Positions 9,025-17,500 of a stretch of 35,337 nucleotides of DNA are shown piece by piece; the stretch's first letter is position 1; the number at the start of each line of letters is the position of its first letter. The notes beneath the pieces were generated by a model, which was not told the origin of the DNA, did not search any database, and worked only from the letters and a program-made list of their open reading frames with translations. The DNA is from Acidobacteriota bacterium (lineage in GTDB: Bacteria > Pseudomonadota > Alphaproteobacteria > Acetobacterales > Acetobacteraceae). The position numbers and the translations under genes were made by a program. Location: contig CAJCIS010000089.1 in NCBI GenBank assembly GCA_903970435.1, positions 1-35,337 of the forward strand, given 5' to 3'.

Positions 9025-9900
9025 ATGTCAGCCAAGCATCCTATCGTTGCGATTACGGGCTCCTCCGGTGCCGGCACGACCACGGTGATGTGGACCTTCC
9101 AGCAGATATTCCGGCGCGAGGGCGTGAAGGCCGCGGTGATCGAAGGCGATGCGTACCACAAATATGACCGCACCGAAATGCGCAAGAAGATGCGCGAGGA
9201 ATATGAGGCCGGCAACCAGCATTTTTCTCATTTTGGCCCTGAAAGCAATCTGTTCGAGGAGCTGGAGCAGACTTTCAAAAGCTACAGCGCCACCGGCACC
9301 GGAACGACCCGGAAATACCTGCATGATGAGGAAGAGGCGGCGCCCTACAAGCAACCGCCGGGGACCTTCACGCCGTGGGAGGAAATTCCGCCGGGCACCG
9401 ACCTGCTTTTCTATGAAGGCCTGCACGGCGGCGTGCAGACCGACCGCGTGAATGTCGCCCGCCACGTGGACCTTCTGGTGGGTGTGGCCCCCATCGTGAA
9501 CCTGGAATGGATACAAAAGCTTTCGCGCGACAAGAAGTCGCGCGGCCATACGCATGAGGCGGTGGTGGACACCATTCTGCGCCGGATGCCCGACTACGTG
9601 AATTACATCTGTCCGCAATTCAGCCACAGCCACGTCAATTTCCAGCGGGTGCCGACGGTTGATACATCCAACCCGTTCATTGCGCGCGACATTCCAAGCG
9701 CCGACGAAAGCATGTTGATCATTCGGTTTCGCGACCCGAAGGGGATCGATTTTCCCTATCTTCTGTCCATGCTGAAGGACGGTTTCATGTCACGCGCCAA
9801 CACCATTGTCTGCCCAGGCGGCAAGATGGCGCTGGCGATGCAACTTATTTTTACGCCGATGATATGGCAGATCATGGATCGCAAGAAGCGCGCGTTCTAG
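9025..9900 (+). CDS. cbbP: Phosphoribulokinase
   Basis: 291 residues, matching the proteobacterial class I enzyme. It phosphorylates ribulose-5-phosphate to the RubisCO substrate. Motifs are intact: P-loop GSSGAGTTT (residues 12-20), EGDAYHKYDR with catalytic D42, H45 and R49, FSHFGPESN, FYEGLHGG with E131, and LEWIQKLSRD with D169. Further conserved segments are PQFSHSHVNFQRVPTVDTSNPF and RGIDFPYL-like KGIDFPYL. The ATG follows the cbbF stop by two bases, so translation is probably coupled. Unlike its upstream neighbour, no key residue is missing. Confidence 0.98.
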   Translation: MSAKHPIVAITGSSGAGTTTVMWTFQQIFRREGVKAAVIEGDAYHKYDRTEMRKKMREEYEAGNQHFSHFGPESNLFEELEQTFKSYSATGTGTTRKYLHDEEEAAPYKQPPGTFTPWEEIPPGTDLLFYEGLHGGVQTDRVNVARHVDLLVGVAPIVNLEWIQKLSRDKKSRGHTHEAVVDTILRRMPDYVNYICPQFSHSHVNFQRVPTVDTSNPFIARDIPSADESMLIIRFRDPKGIDFPYLLSMLKDGFMSRANTIVCPGGKMALAMQLIFTPMIWQIMDRKKRAF

Positions 9901-9982
9901 AACGTTGTATTATCGGTATGGAATTCTGCTGAGTTAAGCCAAGACCAGGCTGTGTTCCTGGCTCACCGTGAAAGGACGTGCA

Positions 9983-11044
9983 ATGGCTTTGGTTTCGATG
10001 CGTCAACTTCTTGACCACGCGGCGGAGCATGGCTATGGCCTGCCTGCGTTCAATGTCAATAATATGGAACAGATCCAGGCGATCATGCAGGCGGCCGACG
10101 AGGTGAAAAGCCCCGTCATCCTGCAAGGCTCGGCCGGCGCGCGCAAATATGCCGGCGAAGCCTTCCTGCGGCATCTGGTGCAAGCCGCCGTAGAGACCTG
10201 GCCGCACATTCCCATTGTCATGCATCAGGACCATGGCGCCAGCCCGGCGGTGTGCCTGCGCGCCATCCGATCCGGATTCACGAGCGTCATGATGGACGGA
10301 TCGCTGATGGAGGATATGAAAACGCCGGCCTCGTACGACTACAATGTCGCGGTCACTGCCAAGGTGGTGGAGCTCGCGCACGATGTGGGCGTGACGGTGG
10401 AAGGCGAACTTGGATGCCTCGGCTCCCTGGAATCGGGTCAGGCGGGGGAGGAGGATGGATCGGGCGCGGAAGGAACATTGTCGCACGACCAGTTGCTGAC
10501 GGACCCGGAGCAGGCCGCCGATTTCGTTGCCAGAACGGGGGTGGACGCGTTGGCGATTGCCATCGGCACCAGCCATGGGGCGTATAAATTCTCGCGCAAG
10601 CCGACGGGCGATATTCTGGCCATCGAACGCGTGAAGCAGATCCATGCGCGCATACCGAATACGCATTTGGTGATGCACGGGTCTTCCAGCGTGCCGCAGG
10701 AGTGGCTGGCGATTATTCGCGAGTATGGCGGCGAAATCAAAGAGACATTCGGCGTGCCGGTGGAGGAAATTCAGGAAGGCATTCGCAACGGCGTGCGCAA
10801 GGTGAATATCGATACGGATATTCGCCTGGTCATGACGGGTGCGATGCGGAGGCTGATGGGCCAGAAACGAGACGAATTCGATCCACGCAAGTTCCTGGCC
10901 GAAGCGGTGAAGGCGGCCCGCGCATTGTGCGCGGCACGATTCGAGGCGTTCGGGTCGGCGGGGCAGGCCGAGAAGGTCAAGCCAATTCCGCTGGAGCAGA
11001 TGGCTTCATGGTACAGTAAGGCGGAAACTCGGAAGGCGGCATAG
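9983..11044 (+). CDS. cbbA: Class II fructose-bisphosphate aldolase, Calvin-cycle type
   Basis: 353 residues from the ATG at 9983, with AAAGGA seven bases upstream; a GTG at 9968 is in frame but poorly placed. A zinc-dependent aldolase that condenses triose phosphates to fructose-1,6-bisphosphate and, in the cycle, erythrose-4-phosphate with DHAP to sedoheptulose bisphosphate. Motifs: MHQDHGAS (catalytic Asp and zinc His), [20 protein letters not shown] (zinc His), VMHGSSSVP (zinc His) and [37 protein letters not shown] is the typical CbbA start. It is the last gene of the operon; no transketolase, phosphoglycerate kinase or GAPDH follows. Confidence 0.97.
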   Translation: MALVSMRQLLDHAAEHGYGLPAFNVNNMEQIQAIMQAADEVKSPVILQGSAGARKYAGEAFLRHLVQAAVETWPHIPIVMHQDHGASPAVCLRAIRSGFTSVMMDGSLMEDMKTPASYDYNVAVTAKVVELAHDVGVTVEGELGCLGSLESGQAGEEDGSGAEGTLSHDQLLTDPEQAADFVARTGVDALAIAIGTSHGAYKFSRKPTGDILAIERVKQIHARIPNTHLVMHGSSSVPQEWLAIIREYGGEIKETFGVPVEEIQEGIRNGVRKVNIDTDIRLVMTGAMRRLMGQKRDEFDPRKFLAEAVKAARALCAARFEAFGSAGQAEKVKPIPLEQMASWYSKAETRKAA

Positions 11045-11062
11045 GCGGACCCTTTCGCACGC

Positions 11063-11110
11063 AAGGAAGGAAGTATTTCTTTTTGAAAAAAAGAAACAAA
11101 AGACTTTTGC
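11063..11110 (-). repeat. AT-rich hairpin repeat, copy e (left flank of small gene)
   Basis: Minus-oriented: GGAAGGAAGTA, hairpin at 11076-11096 with TTTCTTTTT pairing to AAAAAGAAA, then CAAAAGACTTTTGC. The outer stem pair is T:A instead of the G:C seen in most copies. It ends at the stop codon of the minus-strand gene 11110-11343, 18 bases after cbbA. Confidence 0.9.
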
Positions 11111-11343
11111 TAGTCGGCGGCGAGCAGGGTGGGTTCGAAGCGGCGAGCTGACGTGTCGGCCATCAGAGGGGCCGTATCGGGTCCGATGGTGAACCGGGCA
11201 GCGCGCGTCGTCAGGCTGTGACTGGGGATGCTGCGCGATCCGGCGCTGCCGGGTGTCAGGCCAGGCACGTTCACGTCACCGGCGGAAATGCTGGTGAAGA
11301 AGGTTGTGAAGCGGCCCGCGCTACGCGAAAAATCGTTCGACAT
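11110..11343 (-). CDS. Small hypothetical protein framed by an inverted repeat pair
   Basis: 77 residues from the ATG at 11341-11343, with GGAG seven bases upstream. The frame extends further upstream, but the ribosome site favours this start. The protein is Ser/Thr/Ala-rich with no signal peptide, membrane helix, Cys pair or motif I recognise (MSNDFSRSAGRFTTFFTSIS at the start, ending RRFEPTLLAAD). It lies between cbbA (convergent) and the glucan synthase gene (same strand). Repeat copies e and f flank it in inverted orientation, and its stop codon touches copy e. It may be a genuine small gene or a passenger; coding status is moderately supported. Confidence 0.5.
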   Translation of the reverse strand: MSNDFSRSAGRFTTFFTSISAGDVNVPGLTPGSAGSRSIPSHSLTTRAARFTIGPDTAPLMADTSARRFEPTLLAAD

Positions 11344-11500
11344 AGAGAATACTCCGTCAACTTCCGGCCGCGCGCCGACCGCGCGGCCTGCAGCGATTGG
11401 AGCAACGTTTGGACCAGGGGGTATTTCAGCCAATTTCAACGCACTAACCTGTGCCGGCGATGCGCAGCGGCAGGAATTGCCCGGCACGACATGCCCAGGA

Positions 11501-11550
11501 TAAAGGTTTCTTGTTGCTTTTTTTCAAGGAAGAAATACTTCCTTTCTGCC
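11501..11550 (+). repeat. AT-rich hairpin repeat, copy f (right flank of small gene, divergent variant)
   Basis: Plus-oriented: TAAAGGTTTCTTG, GCTTTTTTTCAAGGAAGAAA, then TACTTCC. Its stem is imperfect. On the reverse strand it reads GGAAGTATTTCTTCCTTG, sharing the outer TATTTCTT with copy e and the CCTT...GCAAC features with copies i and k. It starts 11 bases beyond the end of the glucan synthase gene. Confidence 0.75.
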
Positions 11551-11560
11551 CTGCCTGCCC

Positions 11561-14500
11561 TCACCCCAGTATGACATGCACCTTGTGAACGATGCCGTCG
11601 TCCGCCAAGGGCACGAAGAATGGCCGTTGCGCCAACGGCGCGCCGTCCAGCGCCGCGACTTGCACACCCTTTCCGACAGCGTTCGGATTTTCGACGAGCA
11701 CGTCGTATCTTGCGGATTTGTAACGGATGGATGCGGTAAAGCGCGGCCAGAGGGCGGGTATGCACGGATCGATATGAAGTTCGGCGCCACGCAGGCGAAT
11801 GCCCAGGATGCTTTCGATACCGGCCCGCTGGGTCCAGCCGGCAGCGCCGGTGTACCATGTCCACCCGCCGCGGCCCACATGGCCGGGTGCCGCATAGATG
11901 TCGGCCGCCATGACGTAGGGCTCTACCTTGTATCGATACAGTTCAGCACGGTTGCGCGCATGGTTGATGGGGTTGAGCAGCAAAAGCAGCCGCACCGCGG
12001 TTTCCGCCTGACCGAGGGCGGCGAACGCCATGACGGACCACAATGCCGCATGCGTGTACTGGCCGCCATTTTCGCGAATGCCGGGCGGGTAGGCCTTGAT
12101 GTAGCCTGGCTCAAGCGCCGTCTTGTCGAAGGGTGGTGTGAAAAGAAGGGCCAGGCCGGACTTGCTGCTGATCAAGTCGCGCTCGAGCGACGCCATGCCG
12201 GTTTGCGCGCGCCCGGTGTCGGCGGCGCCTGAAAGCACGGCCCACGATTGCGCAATGGAATCGATGCGGCATTCCTGGCTGCCGGCCGATCCCAGGGGCG
12301 TTCCGTCGTCGAAATAGCCGCGGCGGTACCACGCTCCATCCCATGCGTGTTCTTCCAGCGCCGCGCGGATTTGCGCGGCGTGCGCCTGCCACGCGGCGGC
12401 ACGATCGTGTTCGTTGCGGGCCTGCGCGAGCGGCGCGAATTCCGTCAGCGCCGCGTGCAGGAACCAGCCGAGCCATACGCTTTCGCCCAGGCCGCCTTCG
12501 CCCACCCGGTTCATGCCGTCATTCCAGTCGCCGGTACCCATCAACGGCAGGCCGTGGGCGCCGACGGAAAGCGAGTGTTCGAGCGCCCGCGCGCAATGTT
12601 CGAACAAGGTGGCGCTTTGATCCGAAATGCTCGGGTGAAAGAAGCTGTCGTGCTCGGCGGGCGCGAGCATCTGGCCTTCCAGGAATGGAATGACTTCGTC
12701 GAGTACTGTGCTGTCACCGGCCACTTGCACGTAGTGGGCGGCCGCATAGGCGAGCCAGGCGCGATCATCGGAAATGCGCGTGCGCACGCCTTTTCCGGAA
12801 TGCGGCAGCCACCAATGCTGCACGTCCCCCTGCACGAACTGGCGTGACGCTGCCCGGACGAGATGCGCGCGGGCGAGCGCGGGGCAGGCGGCGGTGAGCG
12901 CCATGCTGTCCTGCAATTGATCGCGAAAGCCGAAGGCGCCACTGGCCTGATAGAAACCGGCCCGCCCCCACATGCGGCAGGCGAGGGCCTGGTATAGCAG
13001 CCAGCCATTCAGCATGATGTCGAGCGACCGTTCCGGCGTTTCCACATGAACCGCATCCAGAATGTCGGCCCATTGGCGGGTGACTTCCGCCATCGCATCA
13101 TCAAGGTTGGTGCTGCGATAATGGCTGATCAGCACGCGTGCCGCCTCGGCGTCGGTGCTCTCGCCGACGAGCAGAACGATTTCAACTTTACCGCCCGGCG
13201 GTATCGTGACGCTTGCACGCAGGGCACCGCACGGATCGAGGCCGGCCCCGACCGTTTTGGACAAGGAAGCGGCGCCTGTCAGCGCCGCCGGGGCGGCAAG
13301 CGATCCGTTACGGCCTATGAATTCGGTACGATCGCCGGTCCATTCGGTCTGCCTGCCGTTCATATCGGCGAAAGCGACGCGGGACGCGAAATCCTCGTAC
13401 CAGCCATTGCGGGCAAACATCGCCTGCGTGCGCGGATCGATTTCGGTGGCGACAAACGGCGCGCTGGCCGCACGGTTGGGCCCGAGGACCCATTCCACAT
13501 AGAATGTGACCGAAATCTGCCTTGCGCGGGCGGAGAGGTTGCGCAGCGTGAGGCGGGAAATCTTCACCGTGTCCGCAATCGGCACGAACTGCAGCAGAGT
13601 GCTGGCAATGTCGTGCGCCACATGTTCGAAACGGCTGTAGCCCCGCCCGTGGCGCGCGGTGTACGTCGCTGCCGGATCCCGGATCGGCCATGCGGTGGGA
13701 CTCCAAAAGGCGCCGGATTCGGGCTCGGACAGGTAGAACGCCTCACCGGAACGATTTTCTACAGGATCATTTGGCCATGGCGTGACGCGGTTCTCCCGGC
13801 TGTTGCGCGACCAGGTGGAACCGCCGCCTTCCGCCGCGACCTCGAAGCCGAATTCAGGGTTTGCGATAATGTTGACCCACGGCGCCGGCGTGGATTGTCC
13901 CGGTCCGAGGCGGATGACATATTCGCGGCCATCATCGGCAAAACCGCCGAGCCCATTGAAGAATTCCAGTGCCGGCATCGGTTCGGCGAGCGCCGGCGCG
14001 GACTCGGGCGCGCCGCGCGGCCGGGCGGCCGGGGGACGCGCGGGCGTCGCGGCCACGCGGTCGAGCTGATCGGCCAGGCGGCCGCGTTGCCCAACCAGCA
14101 CCACGCGCGCCACCGAGGCCAGCAAGGCGCAGCAATGATCGGCAACGAGATCGGAACGCACAACGAACGCCTGGCCGGGCGGCTGCGGCACGCCCGGCGG
14201 CAGCCGTCCCTGACTGATCCGCACCATGCTTTCCAGCGCGATCTGCAGGTCCTGGACATAGGACGTATTGCGCTCGTTCAGGATGACGAGGTCGACGGGC
14301 AACTGGCGGATGCGCCAATATTCGTGCGCACGCAGTACCTGGCGCGCGATATCGAGATTTTCCGCGTCCGAAATGCGCAGCAGCACGATCGGCAGGTCGC
14401 CGGAAATGCCGAGCGGCCATAATCCGGATTGGGCGCCGGCGCCGCGCAGAATGGTGCCCGAGGACGGGCGCAGGGATGGCGATGGGTAAAGCACGAATCC

Positions 14501-17500
14501 AGCCAGACGCTGGAACAGGCCGACTTCGGTAGAATCGACACCGAGATGATGAAGCTGGACCTGCGCCTGTGTCCATGCCAGGGTCGCGGCCCTGTCGAAC
14601 GCGGCCCCATCGCGATGCCGGTCGATCAGATCAAGCACTTCGGCACGTGTCGATGCGGCCGCCGTCCAGTAGGCAACGCGCACCTGGCCGCCGGGCGGTA
14701 CGCGCACACGGCGCCGCAAGGCGAAGATCGGATCGAGCACCGTGCCGACGCTGTTGGACAGCGCGCGACCGTCCATCGCCGCCACGGCCGTGCGCGGCCC
14801 GTGGCCGCGGCCGAGAAAGCGGGCGCGATCCGTTTCTATTTGCGGCTCACCGACCGAATTTCCGTCCACGACGGCGACGTGCGCCACCCAGATTTCAGGC
14901 TCGTTGGGCTCCCGCCTGCGGCGCGTCGCCAGCAGGCATCCGAGCGCGGGAAGATATTCCGTCTCGACAAACAATTTGCTGAATGCCGGGTGCGCCGTAT
15001 CGGCGGCGGCCGGGCCCAGAACAAGTTCGGCATAGGAGGTAATCTCGACCTCCCTTGCCGTGGACCCTTCGTTGGCGAGTGTCACGCGGCGAACTTCGGC
15101 ATCGTCCTCGGCCGAAACGATGATCTCCAGCGTGGTGGCCAGCTTTCCGTCACGCCGGGCGAAACTGGCGCGGCCCTCGTTGAACGCGACTTTGTAGTCT
15201 TCCGGCACGGCACAGGCAGGTTGCAGACAGCAAGTCCATGCGCCGCCGGTTTCGACATCCCTGAGATAGATGTAGGACCCCTGGCCGTCGCATGTGGTAT
15301 CCGCGTGCCACCGTGTCACGGCCAGTCCGCGCCACAGGCTGTAACCGGAACCGGCCGAGGTCAGCATGACAGCGTAATTGCCGTTCGACAGCAGATGCGT
15401 GGCGGGCGTGGCATCGGCGGCCGCGGTAAAGCGCCGCTCGCCGGGCGTCTCGGACGTGCGAATCCTGCCATGCGAGCGGGCTTCGGACAGTCGCGGCAAG
15501 GCGGGCACCACATCGCGCGGCGTGCGCTCCTGCAACAGAAGTTCGGCTGCCTGCACCATCGGCTCGGCGTGGAAGCGCGCGCGCATGGCGCCGTTGAACA
15601 GCGTATCGGAAATCGCAACGATACTCATGCCCTGGTGGTGCGCCATGAAGGCGCGGACGATGGCAAGCTTCTCGCCGGCCGGCAGGCGGCTGGGCGTCGC
15701 ATCGACAGACTCGTAGAATCCGTAACGTCCTGCCGCGCCCAGGCCTGCCAGGCGCGCAAGGTTGCGCGCCGCCGCCGCCGGGTCGACCATGCTGGCCAGC
15801 GCCGTGGCATAAGGTGCGACAACCCGATCATCGCCCAGGCCGCGTTTGAGACCCAGGCCCGGCACGCCAAAGTTCGAGTATTGATAAGTGAATTCCAGAT
15901 CGCGGACGTTGTAGGCGGATTCGGAAACACCCCAGGGCAGCCCACGCTTTTTGCCATACGCCTGCTGCCGCCGTACGATCAGCCGGTTGGTTTGTTCCAG
16001 CAGGCTGCCCGTGGGCGCCCGCATCACCAGCGATGGCATGAGATATTCGAACATCGAGCCGGACCAGGAAACCAGGGCGCCGCCGCCGGGAACCGGCACG
16101 ATTGTGCGTCCGAGACGAAACCAGTGGCGCGCGGCGACATCACCTTTTGCGATGGCAATGAAACTGGCAAGGCGCGCTTCGGATGCCAGCAGATCATAGC
16201 AGCTCGGGTCAAGCTTTTCCTCGGCCACCTGGTAGCCGATGGAGAGCAGGCGCCGCTCGGGATCGAGCAGAAAGCCGAATTCCATGGCGCGCGCCATATC
16301 GCGGGCGGCGGCCTCCAGGGCGCGCAAACGTTGCGGCCACAGCGGAATTTCCGCCGCCTGCGCATCCTGATCGCGGCACTGACCCGCAACGCCCGCCTGT
16401 GCCGCGGCGACCCAGAACATGAGATCGTCGGCCGAGCCGTCACCGCGTTCGGCGGCGAGCGCGGCGGCGATGTCGGTCACCGTGGTTGCGAGCGCGGCAA
16501 GTGGAACCATATTGCGGCTATCCGCCGCCGGCGCCATTGTTGCCTGATTTGAACGCGATGTTTTCCCCTGGCCGATTGCGGGCGCCGCGGCGCTTGCCAT
16601 CGTTGCCAGCTCGGCCAATACATCATCGAGTTGCTGCCATGTAACGGTTTGCGTATTGTGTCCGCCGCGCAGCGCCGCCACCTCCGCTTGCGCGAGGGCG
16701 ACAGCATCGAGCACGCCCGCATAGTCCGGCGGCGGCGGACGATGCCGCCAGTGCCGGCATGCGTTCGCGAGTGCCAGGAGGTGGCCGGCGAGATTTCCGC
16801 TATCGACCGCCGACACATAGCGCGGCTCCAGCGGCCGGAGATCCTGCGTGTCGTACCAATTATAGAAATGTCCGCGAAACCGTGCCAGGCCATGCAGGGT
16901 TGTCAAGGTTGCTGCGAGGCGGGCGATGGCGTCGCCGGTGCCAATCCAGCCGAAATCGCGTGCGCTGACCACGGCGAGCAGATAGAGGCCGATATTGGTG
17001 GGCGAGGTTCGATGCGCCAGCACCGGCCGCGGGGTTTCCTGAAAATTGTCGGGCGGCAGCATATGATCAGCTGCCGTCACGAAACTTTCGAAGAAGCGCC
17101 AGGTGCGCCGGGCGGTCAGCCGCAACGCCATTCGGTCGGCTTGCGTGACAGGCAGGTGGCCCGCATCGCGCGGGGAACGGCTCACCCATCGCGCGACCGC
17201 CGGGGATGCGATCCACATCGCGGCCAGGGGTGCTGCGAGCTGCCAGTCCCGGTGGCCGGCCACCAGCGCCACAGCCAAGGCACCGCACCCGATCAACGGT
17301 GCGCCGATCATGCGGCGGTAGATGCCGGACACGGACATACGCGGGTCGAGCGTGGCCCGCGCGGCGGTCACCCACTCCAGCAAATGTCGATGTGAAACAA
17401 AAATACGGAACAATGTGCGGATGATCGCATCGGCCATCAGCGATGCCTGATGCGCCAGAAATGTCACCGTCAGTAGCCACAGGCCGGCGCCAAGCCGCGC

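Noticed and set aside
13046-16552. Long plus-strand frames (458 and 707 codons)
   Set aside because: Antisense to the continuous glucan synthase gene; no ribosome sites and compositional artefact products.
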